A DNA stretch of 10,021 nucleotides from Candidatus Cloacimonadota bacterium (GCA_028703735.1 JAQVMI010000046.1:1-10021), one strand, 5' to 3'; shown: positions 1 to 9,008, numbered from the stretch's first letter. Notes: generated by a model not told the origin, from the letters alone. Program-made: numbers and translations.

Positions 1-1028
1 ATGCTAATAAGGTTCTGTGCATTTTGGGGAATCGTTACAGTAGATGCCACATCATCCCAGAAAATGGAGGTATCGGCTGTGGCAGTGGTATCAAAGGGAA
101 GCTTTATAATACCGCTAAAAACTTCCGGAATATACACATAACCCATGCGATAGGTTAGCTTTCCGTATTTATATTCGATACCGGATTTTAGGGTTACCCC
201 ATCCTTGTAATCATCACTAATTGCACTATGCTGCTCATATTCTGCATCCAAAGAGAGGCTGAACTTTTCCGAGTGCAGATTTAACCCTGCTGTAGCCCAA
301 AGAGGTAAACCTGCCTTATAAGTGTGGTATTTCAGATCCCAATCGAATTTTGAAGCAGGCATCATGCTTACACCCAGATTAACCTTTTTAGTGCTGAAAA
401 CAATCCCGGGCTGGATTCTGAAAGAGTATTGATAATCTCTTATCCTATCGTAGCTTCGCAGGAAAATGGGATCGAAGGTATAGTGCATCTGGTTATGCAA
501 ATTCACGCCCATATGCCAGGAACTATAATGATAGCTGAGATTGGCACTTAGCTGATGCAGATTATAGCTTGGAAAGCGCTGCACAATATCGTTTCCTTGA
601 TTTATTAAGACGGAAAAATCGTCCAGCTTGATGGATTTTGGCATGCCATACACTATGCCTGCACCGATATTTTTGGATAGCTTTCCGGTAATTCCAAGCA
701 TTCCAAAGGGAACCGGAGAAGAATAGCGTGCCATATATGTGTAGCCTTCTGCATCCACCGGAGGTTTAATATTCAGCTCTATGGTAAGCTTGGCAGAATC
801 TGGCAAAACTACTGCGGGATTCAAATAAACCCCGGACACATCACCCAAAACTGCTGCACCTGTATAGCCTCTACCCGAGGCAGCAGTACCGGTGAAGTTT
901 TTGCCAAAGCTATCATAAAATGGGTTGCTGAATTGCGGCATCGGAAGCTCTATCCCCTCATCAGTTTGGGCAGATAAAGCACCTGCTAACAATCCAAACA
1001 GCAATAACAGGTAACAATAGCGAAGCAT
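1..1028 (-). CDS. Outer-membrane beta-barrel protein, FadL/OmpP1/PorV-like (3' end beyond window)
   Basis: The frame is open from the ATG at 1028 to the window edge, giving 342 codons; the C-terminus is missing. Residues 1-20 are a signal peptide (basic start, a run of Leu, then A-L-S-A before Q21), so the product is exported. Residues about 52-72 (SGRGYTGAAVLGD...YLNPA) match the N-terminal hallmark of FadL/OmpP1/PorV-type barrels, a Gly/Ala stretch leading to an Asn-Pro-Ala turn. The rest alternates aromatic and polar residues as in amphipathic beta-strands. The ribosome binding site AAGGAG (1037-1042) overlaps the purA stop codon, and only 11 nt separate the genes, so the two are probably co-transcribed. 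The pairing with a purine gene suggests no functional link. Substrate is unknown; the role could be hydrophobic-compound transport or a structural barrel protein. The outer-membrane assignment is firmer than the family name. Confidence 0.75.
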   Translation of the reverse strand, partial: MLRYCYLLLLFGLLAGALSAQTDEGIELPMPQFSNPFYDSFGKNFTGTAASGRGYTGAAVLGDVSGVYLNPAVVLPDSAKLTIELNIKPPVDAEGYTYMARYSSPVPFGMLGITGKLSKNIGAGIVYGMPKSIKLDDFSVLINQGNDIVQRFPSYNLHQLSANLSYHYSSWHMGVNLHNQMHYTFDPIFLRSYDRIRDYQYSFRIQPGIVFSTKKVNLGVSMMPASKFDWDLKYHTYKAGLPLWATAGLNLHSEKFSLSLDAEYEQHSAISDDYKDGVTLKSGIEYKYGKLTYRMGYVYIPEVFSGIIKLPFDTTATADTSIFWDDVASTVTIPQNAQNLIS

Positions 1029-1039
1029 AATCCGGCTCC

Positions 1040-2305
<1,266 letters not shown>

Positions 2306-2329
2306 TCACTCCATAACAAACTACCGTGC

Positions 2330-2358
2330 ATGCTAAAACTTAAAACATATTCTGTCAA
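2330..2358 (-). promoter_or_regulatory. Sigma-70-like promoter for purA and the barrel gene
   Basis: Read on the minus strand, a perfect -35 box TTGACA (2353-2358) is followed by a 17-nt spacer and TAGCAT (2330-2335), which matches TATAAT at four of six positions. Transcription would begin around 2320-2324, leaving a leader of about 20 nt that carries the purA ribosome binding site. Box quality, spacing and distance to the start codon all fit; no experimental support is available. Confidence 0.6.
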
Positions 2359-2423
2359 TGGAAATCTTGTGGGAGTTTGGGACAAAGAAAATAAGAATCC
2401 CCAGAAATAAAAAACCACTGGAC

Positions 2424-2636
2424 TTAAATTGGTTGGGTCTGTTTGTAGTTATGTGGAAGTATCATGTTTTTGGCTGTAGTTTTGGCAGTGTTTACTATCA
2501 AAGTCTGGAGTCGTTGCAGCTTAACCAAATTTAATTTCATAGAATTATTTCTTTTAGCTGCAAGGACTACAGCGCTTCTATCAGATAAGTCTAAAAAAAT
2601 CCTGCTGATATATAGTTGGGTGGTACTGATGTCCAT
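2424..2636 (-). pseudogene. Possible gene remnant; N-terminus weakly Cas6e-like
   Basis: A 70-codon open frame with only a weak GGTGAA before the ATG. Its residues 8-27 (LYISRIFLDLSDRSAVVLAA) follow the pattern of Cas6e/CasE N-termini, which start with an aromatic residue, a hydrophobic, Ser/Thr-Arg/Lys, then hydrophobic-x-Leu-Asp/Asn, later Arg-x-Ala and Leu-Ala. The family's Met-His-Arg-Thr-Leu segment would correspond to M-K-L-N-L here, so the conserved His is absent. After this the frame loses any resemblance and ends early; a full Cas6e is about 200 aa or more. No cas neighbour and no CRISPR array is visible in the window. It may equally be a chance open frame. This is eye-alignment only. 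Confidence 0.15.
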
Positions 2637-2781
2637 TTCACCGTCATAATATTAGATATGTTATTGATTATCAAAGAGTAGAGGCAGGTGATATACTGCT
2701 AATCAATTTGAAAGTTCGTGTCGGAGGATATCCTTGGCAGTTCTTTTTTGAACCATTTTTGTGGTTTAGATACCTGCCAAG

Positions 2782-2817
2782 AGGTTACGAATGCATATAG
2801 TATAGCATTCGTAACCT
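2782..2817 (-). repeat. Perfect 13-bp inverted repeat, 10-nt spacer
   Basis: AGGTTACGAATGC (2782-2794), a 10-nt AT-rich spacer (2795-2804) and GCATTCGTAACCT (2805-2817). The repeat begins 21 nt past the lipoprotein stop codon, where a terminator would be expected, but neither strand has a run of T after the stem. It may be an unconventional transcription-end or mRNA 3'-protecting hairpin, a protein-binding palindrome, or an end of a small mobile element. Confidence 0.55.
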
Positions 2818-2838
2818 GTGACAAGGCGCATTGGAACT

Positions 2839-4152
2839 TTAGAAAAACCTAACTTCCGATACGCAAGTATCGTTGTTCTTCGTTCCCGGATGCGAGCCCC
2901 AAACCATAATCTTTAGCCATTTAATGCCCTTCTGGTTAATCGGGATCACCTGAGTTTTGCGATTGATATCAAGAGTATATGAGTCCATATTACTAAGTCT
3001 GTCATGCTCCACACTGATACTACTAATTCTGTTATACTCAGTCCAGGTATCATCGCCTTTACTGTAGCCAGGAATAATCACCACATTGTCGATATCCCGC
3101 TCTACGGGAAATGTAAAAGTGAGGAATTGACCTACTCCGGAACCAGAATCCTCCACCATCCACGCAGTAGTGGGGTTATTATCCAAGACGTTTTCAGCCG
3201 GAAATTCTGATCTGCTGGAAGATGCAAAAACCTCAGGAACAGGATTTATTGATGGCTTGATGGTTTCATCTGTAATCGCCCTTATTTCCTGGGGAACGTT
3301 GTAGTTTAACTGCCTTTCACATATCTTGCTAAGAACTCCGTTGAATTTGGTGATTTGCGAAGTCCAGTTACCATTAGCATCATACTTGTATTCATAGGTG
3401 AAGATACCAGTGTTAGTGTAGTTGTTAGTCATCTCGCCGATAATGTTACCAGAAGAATCGTATGTAAATTCCCTTTCATAAGTTGGTTCATCATTATTAT
3501 TGTAATCTATACGGGTGCTGGCTTTGGGGGTAGTTCTTCCGCTACTGGCAGGGTATCCGTATTCGAACCGGGATATTTGGTTTCCCTTTCCATCCACGTT
3601 CTTTTCCTGAATCATGTTGCCCTCCGTGCAGTGGGAATAGGTTGCCTTGCTGCTTACATTGCCATCTGGTCCATAGAATGTGATATCTGTCAGCCTGCCT
3701 TTGTCATCGTAATTGTATGCCCTTTTGTTTACGAGCGTGCCATCCGGAGTGGAATAGCTCAAGTTTAGCCTTTTCCCCTGCTGGTCGGTTTCAAATGCGT
3801 ATATGCCTTTAAGCGCGCCATTATCAGCCAGGGATATCCCTTTGCTTAGATAGCGGGAATCATCGTTCCAAGCTTTGAAAACCAATTTACCATCTTGGTT
3901 AAACTCATACTGCTCAATGGAATTTCCTTCTTTATCAAATACATGGATATTATCCGAGACGAATTCGGTTTTTTCTAAGCTTCCAAAGTTGTCTTTTGCC
4001 TTATAGATTGTTGTTCTAACGCTCTTAACATCCTTGCTAAGTGCCATTTCCTGCCTGTCGCTAATCGCAATGCCCTTCCCTTTGTTGTTTCCACCGCAGG
4101 CGATTAGCATTAGCGTGGCAAGGGTAATTATGATAAGTATGAAGTGCTTCAT
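2839..4152 (-). CDS. Lipoprotein with RHS/YD-like repeats and a C-terminal discoidin/glycan-binding-like domain
   Basis: 437 aa. A lipoprotein signal is clear: M-K-H-F, a hydrophobic core, then the lipobox L16-I-A-C19 followed by Gly-Gly, so the mature protein should be anchored to a membrane at Cys19. Residues about 67-290 contain imperfect repeats of the type tyrosine-x-tyrosine/asparagine-Asp-x-x-Gly-(Lys/Asn) (e.g. YNYDDKGR at 146-153, FTYDSSGN at 229-236, YKYDANGNW at 255-263), like RHS/YD repeats. Residues about 305-437 (ASSS..., ENVLDNNPTTAW, GVGQFLTF, PGYSKGDDTWTEYNR) resemble the discoidin-like domain annotated as an NADase-type glycan-binding domain. The ATG at 4152 is chosen because GAGGAG lies 5 nt upstream; a TTG at 4167 in frame has no such site and would weaken the signal peptide. 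It lies 29 nt after the 195-aa gene, probably one transcript. No catalytic residues are recognised; a binding role at the cell surface or periplasm is inferred. Confidence 0.75.
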   Translation of the reverse strand: MKHFILIIITLATLMLIACGGNNKGKGIAISDRQEMALSKDVKSVRTTIYKAKDNFGSLEKTEFVSDNIHVFDKEGNSIEQYEFNQDGKLVFKAWNDDSRYLSKGISLADNGALKGIYAFETDQQGKRLNLSYSTPDGTLVNKRAYNYDDKGRLTDITFYGPDGNVSSKATYSHCTEGNMIQEKNVDGKGNQISRFEYGYPASSGRTTPKASTRIDYNNNDEPTYEREFTYDSSGNIIGEMTNNYTNTGIFTYEYKYDANGNWTSQITKFNGVLSKICERQLNYNVPQEIRAITDETIKPSINPVPEVFASSSRSEFPAENVLDNNPTTAWMVEDSGSGVGQFLTFTFPVERDIDNVVIIPGYSKGDDTWTEYNRISSISVEHDRLSNMDSYTLDINRKTQVIPINQKGIKWLKIMVWGSHPGTKNNDTCVSEVRFF

Positions 4153-4181
4153 TATATCTCCTCTCAATGCTTCGAATATGC

Positions 4182-4769
4182 TTAACGGGAAAGTATCTGT
4201 TTCAAGCCATTCATGGCTTGCGCGACAAGCTTTTGCACAGGCTCGGTGGGATTTTCGCCAATTAGCTTTTCGGCAATAGCTTGGATCTCATCAAATGGTT
4301 CGGCGTCACTGCTTTCCTCCGGTTCGCTTTGCTCATCTCCATCATCTTGCAGGCTCATGGCATACTCGATCAATTCCTGCATTTGCGCTAAATCCATGCC
4401 AATTATTGTGGTACTAAGCTTGTAAACTGCACCGGATTTCATGTGAAGCTCCAGCTTGGTAAAATCCATACCCAGAAAACTATCCTCTTCCATCAGGCAG
4501 TACTCTATATTCCTGAATCTGGCGATGAAACGTTTGGTGCTATTGCCCCAATCCTTCACGCAAATAGCATCTGTGGTTAGCACAATGCCAGCTCCGCCAT
4601 TATTGCCAATGCCGGTATCGGTAAGCGTAACGATGTCTTCCTGTTTGTAGCGATTCTGACATACAATTGAGAGCATGTTTCGGATTCTTGGCTCCCACTC
4701 ATCTTCAATAGGTTCGTTGCCGGTAATTTCAGCAAACTTTTTGATCAGCAATTCCTTGATGCTTTCCAT
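4182..4769 (-). CDS. Acidic cytosolic protein of unknown function, possible PH-like fold
   Basis: 195 aa, no signal peptide and no membrane segment. Residues 1-40 look helical. Residues about 45-125 read as alternating beta-strands with GGAGIVLTTDAICVKDWG (58-75), RFIARFRNIEY (80-90) and KLELHMKSGAVYKLS (105-119). This strand-turn-strand order, with a 'new value, then threshold against fixed position' look, is typical of bacterial PH-like (YokE/bPH) domains. A helix (126-140) closes it. Residues 141-160 are an acidic linker rich in Asp/Glu/Ser, and 161-195 are helical. The start has AAGGAG (4775-4780) 5 nt upstream. It is the first gene after an intrinsic terminator and so likely starts a unit with the lipoprotein gene, although I see no strong promoter between 4770 and 4833. 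The PH-like call is based on pattern only; no family is recognised with certainty. Confidence 0.6.
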   Translation of the reverse strand: MESIKELLIKKFAEITGNEPIEDEWEPRIRNMLSIVCQNRYKQEDIVTLTDTGIGNNGGAGIVLTTDAICVKDWGNSTKRFIARFRNIEYCLMEEDSFLGMDFTKLELHMKSGAVYKLSTTIIGMDLAQMQELIEYAMSLQDDGDEQSEPEESSDAEPFDEIQAIAEKLIGENPTEPVQKLVAQAMNGLKQILSR

Positions 4770-4833
4770 TTTATCTCCTTTGGTGAGACCCTCTTGCCGG
4801 TTTCCCGTGCCGAATCTGCTACCATAAAGATGA

Positions 4834-4864
4834 TAATAAAAAAGCCCCTGGACAAATCAGGGGC
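4834..4864 (-). terminator. Intrinsic terminator after the dynamin-like gene
   Basis: On the minus strand GCCCCTG (4858-4864), a 7-nt loop and CAGGGGC (4844-4850) form a perfect 7-bp GC-rich stem, followed directly by TTTTTTATTAT (4833-4843). It lies 55 nt downstream of the GTPase stop codon and separates that gene from the 195-aa gene. Confidence 0.9.
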
Positions 4865-4919
4865 ATGGGGTTGAATTTGATTAAGAATAAGCTAACAATC
4901 GTTTCTAAATTGGGACAGC

Positions 4920-7130
4920 CTAAACAAGTTCCCTCTTTACTTTCACAGAAAGTTCTTCACAGGCTTTCACACAACTGCTGTATTCTTCGATCTCAGTTTC
5001 CTTGTTTTGCATAGCTTGCTTGAGCTTATTGATATCTTCGAGTGCTCTGTTTATAAGCATCTTTCCAAGATTCTTTCTTATCTCCTGCAGTTTCTCTCTA
5101 AAAGAAGCTACTTCCCTGTCTAAAGTATCAATAATATTCAAACCTAGAAGATTCATAGCGTTTCCAAGTGCTATATTCAACTTGTCAACGCCTGTGTCAG
5201 TTTGCTGGGGTTTGGGGAACTGGTTTGCCATCTCTTCTATGTAAGTACTTGGATCAATTCGAATAGATGGGAAACTGATTTGATCCATTGCTTCCTGAAT
5301 CACCTGCTTGAAGAAGTTCGGATTGAATGAATCGTCTTCAGCATCGAAACTCTCTCGTATTACATTTAAGAGATCAAGGCGTAGTTTCTTGGGTTCGATC
5401 AGCTCGTTAAACAAGGTTTCGATTTCATTGCAAGCAAGTGCAGAACCCTTGCGCAAATTATCCAATGCGTTATTAACTGTAGCATAGCGAAAAGTGACAG
5501 TCTTTTCATATGATGCATCCTCGTAGACTGTCCTTTTAAAAATCCACCACCCCTTTGTTCTTGCAACTGTGCGTGTAACCCATTCTTGCTTTGTTCCAGT
5601 CTTTTCCAGTACCTGAGAAAGCCCAGTGGTTTCTTCTCTTATTCTTGCCTTGGTATCTATTGAGTTTTTTGCACATGAACTAATCAAGTCCCCAATCACC
5701 TCTGAGACACCTGCTTTTACACCGTCGATCTGCAAAGTGAGTTGATTTTCTTGCTTCACCAACTCGGCAACCCCTTGATGTTGCAAAATCGCTATAGACT
5801 CGGCTGATTTTTCTTTGATTTTTTTGATCAATTCCTGCAGTTTCTGAGCCGCAGATGGCGTAAGAGCACGGATTTTCTGTAGAAGAATCTCGTTCTTTTC
5901 ACTTTTAACCTGATGGTATTTGTTTGTTACTGTGGCGATATTGCCCATTCTGATAAGGGTATCCTGATCAAGACAGAAATCCTGCCATTTTTCGGAAAGT
6001 TTTAGCAATCTCTGATAGGTGTTTCTTTCGCTGTTGTCCCAGTTAACTTCACTCTTTATGGTAAAATTGTGCATCTGAGCAGAGATATAGATGGGAGGCA
6101 GGCAAGCAAGCAGTTTATCTTTGATTTCGGAACTGATAAACTCGTTGTTTACCAAGTGATTGGTAAGTGTTTTCTCAGCATGGGCGTTATTGCGCCTATG
6201 TATATCTGCTTCCACTTCCATCAGGCTTGTTGAATCAAGGTAATTCTGCAGTGCGGAATCGTATTTTGAGCCAATCAGAACGAAATTGTTAATCCCATCC
6301 GAGGGTAATTGTGAAACCAATAGATTTACATCATTTGCATCAAAAAAAGCCCCACCAGTTTGGCTGAGAAAGAAAGCTACATCGGTGGTCTTTAGTATCT
6401 CACGCGTCTTTTCTGTACGGGCAGGAACTGGATCATTTAAACCGGGGGTATCCACAATCTCCAAATCACTTAATCGTGGATCGTTCACATAGAGGTATAC
6501 TGCCTTGCTAATTGGCGTCAGCTTTCCGCTTTCACCAACAAATTCATCTAGTTGGGATCGCATACGTGAGAGATCATCAAAGGCTATGGTTTTCCTCTTA
6601 CTGGCAATAATGGAAGATATATCCAGATTGTTTTTTCTGGCTGCATCCACCATTTCAAAAGCGGCTTTTGAGCTGGCGTAGTTTTCAGAATTGGGATTCA
6701 CTGGGATGGGTTTACCCTGTTTATTGGCTTCTGCTAACCAAGCATCATACTTGTTTTTTAGTTGCAGATATTCGTCAGCAGAGTTTTGCATGCGCTCCCA
6801 ATCGCTTTGACTATAGAACTCGATTTCTACACGGCAGTCCTCGGAATGACGGATGATTGTGAGATTAGCTGTCTTGGGTGTGGCTGCCTTGGGTAACACC
6901 TCTTCTCCATCAAAGAGGAAAGTGTTTAGAAACGAGGATTTGCCAGCTTTTACCTGACCAATAATAGCAATACGCAATAACCTGTTTTCGTTGAAGGTAT
7001 TAGTAAACTGCTCGTTAAAAGCCTTACTATTGTCTCGGCATTCTTTCTGCATTTGATCGAATTTGATAGATGCAGCTTCAAGCTCAGAATAGAGTGAAGC
7101 TATCTTTTGGGGGAGTTCTTGATTAATCAT
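4920..7130 (-). CDS. Dynamin-like GTPase, LeoA-like subgroup
   Basis: 736 aa. Dynamin-family GTPases hydrolyse GTP while assembling on membranes to remodel, tether or repair them. G1/P-loop GQVKAGKSS is at 58-66; switch-I Thr lies in L79-P-K-A-A-T-P-K-T (Thr84/Thr87); G3 is DTPG (227-230) in IVDTPGLNDPV; G4 is SKYD (288-291), a variant of N/TKxD. The LPKAATPKTANLT and FVGESGKLTP segments, and the FFLSQTGG stretch after G3, resemble the LeoA-type bacterial dynamins from memory. Residues about 405-515 and 660-736 are predicted helical, coiled-coil-like stalk. A Trp/basic segment KGWWIFKRT (526-534) between the stalk halves could be a membrane-contact tip, which is inference. No signal peptide or transmembrane helix is seen, so it is probably cytosolic and peripheral. 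Start: AAGGA lies about 8-9 nt upstream of the ATG at 7130; no better upstream start exists. It follows the TerB-like genes and ends in a terminator. Confidence 0.9.
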   Translation of the reverse strand: MINQELPQKIASLYSELEAASIKFDQMQKECRDNSKAFNEQFTNTFNENRLLRIAIIGQVKAGKSSFLNTFLFDGEEVLPKAATPKTANLTIIRHSEDCRVEIEFYSQSDWERMQNSADEYLQLKNKYDAWLAEANKQGKPIPVNPNSENYASSKAAFEMVDAARKNNLDISSIIASKRKTIAFDDLSRMRSQLDEFVGESGKLTPISKAVYLYVNDPRLSDLEIVDTPGLNDPVPARTEKTREILKTTDVAFFLSQTGGAFFDANDVNLLVSQLPSDGINNFVLIGSKYDSALQNYLDSTSLMEVEADIHRRNNAHAEKTLTNHLVNNEFISSEIKDKLLACLPPIYISAQMHNFTIKSEVNWDNSERNTYQRLLKLSEKWQDFCLDQDTLIRMGNIATVTNKYHQVKSEKNEILLQKIRALTPSAAQKLQELIKKIKEKSAESIAILQHQGVAELVKQENQLTLQIDGVKAGVSEVIGDLISSCAKNSIDTKARIREETTGLSQVLEKTGTKQEWVTRTVARTKGWWIFKRTVYEDASYEKTVTFRYATVNNALDNLRKGSALACNEIETLFNELIEPKKLRLDLLNVIRESFDAEDDSFNPNFFKQVIQEAMDQISFPSIRIDPSTYIEEMANQFPKPQQTDTGVDKLNIALGNAMNLLGLNIIDTLDREVASFREKLQEIRKNLGKMLINRALEDINKLKQAMQNKETEIEEYSSCVKACEELSVKVKRELV

Positions 7131-7149
7131 AGTTTTAGTCCTTATATTA

Positions 7150-7179
7150 ATTATGTAATTCTCTTTGCTCTGACTTCAA
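7150..7179 (-). promoter_or_regulatory. Possible promoter for the dynamin-like gene
   Basis: On the minus strand TTGAAG (7174-7179), an 18-nt spacer and CATAAT (7150-7155) resemble a sigma-70 promoter, about 20 nt before the GTPase start codon. The leader would be very short and would include the AAGGA site. In an AT-rich gap such matches occur by chance, and read-through from the upstream genes is equally possible since no terminator is visible at 7131-7261. Confidence 0.3.
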
Positions 7180-7261
7180 TGGACTGACCTTGTTCTGCCA
7201 TATTTTGAAATGCTGAGGATGTCATTCAAGATTCATTATGTGCCACTCATGTGAATACAGA

Positions 7262-9004
7262 TTAAATTCTTGAGGGGACTCTTTGATTAGATAAGTCGTC
7301 GGATGTAAAAGTATTGCTGTTTGCCAGTAAACAATTTCCTGCATTACCAGATAATTTGGCATCATGTGTGTGATTAATATCACAGTTATGAAATATTGAA
7401 GAATGAATATCATTATATTTTCCGTAAAAGTCGTCCTCGTGTTGGTAACAATTCAACTTCTTCATCCAAAGCCCGCTTCCCTCTTTGGCTTTGTTATCAT
7501 TAAAAGTGCATCGCAAGATTCTGTTACAGCCTGCTTTCCCAGAAACATAATAACTCGATATGTATTCAGTATTTGTTTCACCCAAATAGACCCCCGCTCC
7601 TCCATTTTTTATCGCAGAACAATTTTTAAAGAGACACTTCTCAAATCTTATATATCTATCATAATCGAAAAAGCCTCCTCCTGATTCTGTTGCATAACAA
7701 CTAAGAAATTCCGTATCCTTACAAATTGGTAAATCACTGCCTCTACTACCATCTATCACAAGGTCATAGCATGGATATGATTTATTACCCTTAGCAGATA
7801 TTGTATCATGCACAACCATTGACCCGCCATTGCATCCGCTCCTGCACTTAACAAACTTACTGTCTTTTATGCCGTACGAAGATTTCCAGAAACTTAGTGC
7901 TCCTCCATCTCCTGAAGCAGTGCAATCCTCAAAGTGGCATTTGTCAATCAATATCGCACAATCCCTCATTAGAATTGCACCACCTTCTTCTTTCTCTGCT
8001 CCATTCAAATTGTATCCGCATGAGATAAATTTGGAGGATATGATGGTTACATTCATGCAGTTCGTTAAACTCATAGCCCTTTTCCCTTTCACATTCTCGA
8101 ACTTAACATCTTCCAGCAAAATGCTTGTCGCCTTATCAGAACTGATACCTAAGTTATCAAAACTGCAATGATTCGCTACATAGGAAGCCGCTAAGCCAAC
8201 GTAGAATCCCTTCCCTCCCGAAAGGCTGCAAGAATTTAGGGTAAGAGTGCTATTTTCGGCGCAAGTAATTTCGGTTTGTCTAAAAGAGGATTTGCTAATC
8301 TTTATCTTCGCCCCTTTTTCTATGGTGAGATTTCCCCCACCACTAAAGACCAGGTCTAAATCATTCAGATCATGCTCGCCTGAGAGCGTTATGGGCTTTT
8401 GGATTAAGTATTTTCCCTTTAGCTGGATACCATTTGCCAGGTCTTCAGTAAATGAGAGCCTTGCCTCAAACCACTGGCTATTATATGCCTCATGTAAGGC
8501 ATAAATTGGGAACGCCTCCGGTACTTCTGCGAGCAAATCCAGCAGCATCTTTTCATCCTGGCTTAGGATGACAGTGGCAAGCTTGAGGCAGGTAATCACT
8601 TCCTTGCGTGAGAGCTTTAGCGCGTCTGCCAAACGCCCCAGCAGGTCAGCTTCCTTCTGGCTGATTTGCTGATCAATCATACTAGCTATCAATGCATCAA
8701 GGAAAAACCAGAGTTCCAGTTGCTCATGCTGAATGCTCTTCAGGATATCTTCAAGGCGTTCATCAATATTAACGATCTGGCTGATAAGCTTTTCAAAATC
8801 AAGATCGCCGACACCTAGGCACAAAGCCTTTAGGTAATTGGCTTCTTTCACAGATATTTCCTTATCTTCAAAGGCTATAGCTGTCAGGAGGCTAAGATAC
8901 AGTTCTTTGGTGAGAACATCACACGAGCGCAAAATGTGCTTATCAAGACTGTGCATCTTGGGCAGTAACTCATCTAACTTCTTTTCAATGGTGTACTTCT
9001 TCAT
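7262..9004 (-). CDS. TerB-like domain fused to a Pmp-like right-handed beta-helix
   Basis: 580 aa with no signal peptide. Residues 1-165 are all-helical and carry two TerB-style acidic motifs spaced as D-x-x-I-x-x-x-E: D47-KEISVK-E54 and D111-QQISQK-E118. This half is clearly paralogous to the adjacent 214-aa protein. Residues about 195-565 form a repetitive beta-helix with chlamydial polymorphic-outer-membrane-protein-like marks: F-x-x-C/N followed by GGA/GGS/GGG turns at 341-343, 367-369, 393-395, 442-444 and 468-470. About 20 Cys lie in the helix half; with no export signal this fits a reducing cytoplasm. Tellurite-resistance TerB domains act in stress and envelope-associated systems, while Pmp-like helices are normally surface-exposed, so the combination is unusual. 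The ATG is 4 nt after the previous stop with a weak GAGAT site, hinting at translational coupling. Its function is unknown; a scaffold or sensor role is inference. Confidence 0.8.
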   Translation of the reverse strand: MKKYTIEKKLDELLPKMHSLDKHILRSCDVLTKELYLSLLTAIAFEDKEISVKEANYLKALCLGVGDLDFEKLISQIVNIDERLEDILKSIQHEQLELWFFLDALIASMIDQQISQKEADLLGRLADALKLSRKEVITCLKLATVILSQDEKMLLDLLAEVPEAFPIYALHEAYNSQWFEARLSFTEDLANGIQLKGKYLIQKPITLSGEHDLNDLDLVFSGGGNLTIEKGAKIKISKSSFRQTEITCAENSTLTLNSCSLSGGKGFYVGLAASYVANHCSFDNLGISSDKATSILLEDVKFENVKGKRAMSLTNCMNVTIISSKFISCGYNLNGAEKEEGGAILMRDCAILIDKCHFEDCTASGDGGALSFWKSSYGIKDSKFVKCRSGCNGGSMVVHDTISAKGNKSYPCYDLVIDGSRGSDLPICKDTEFLSCYATESGGGFFDYDRYIRFEKCLFKNCSAIKNGGAGVYLGETNTEYISSYYVSGKAGCNRILRCTFNDNKAKEGSGLWMKKLNCYQHEDDFYGKYNDIHSSIFHNCDINHTHDAKLSGNAGNCLLANSNTFTSDDLSNQRVPSRI

Positions 9005-9008
9005 ATAT

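Noticed and set aside
2395..2420. CCAG...CTGG pairing around a run of A in the purA upstream region, possible terminator
   Set aside because: Only four base pairs with a long AT-rich loop; too weak to call.
3355..3768. 137-codon open frame on the plus strand
   Set aside because: It is wholly antisense to the lipoprotein gene, whose own frame has a signal peptide, repeats and a ribosome binding site; the plus-strand product shows only low-complexity hydrophobic sequence.
4153..4167. TTG start five codons upstream of the lipoprotein ATG
   Set aside because: The ribosome binding site GAGGAG lies between it and the ATG, and the longer form puts charged residues ahead of the signal peptide.
4203..4220. 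Inverted repeat CAAGCCAT-TC-ATGGCTTG near the 3' end of the 195-aa gene
   Set aside because: It lies within codons of that gene, has only a short loop, and is not followed by a T-run on the minus strand, so it is not a terminator; chance within coding sequence is likely.
7222..7413. 63-codon open frame on the minus strand overlapping the end of the beta-helix gene
   Set aside because: It is out of frame with the beta-helix gene across a region where that frame has clear repeat-type coding, lacks a ribosome binding site, and reads as AT-rich hydrophobic noise.
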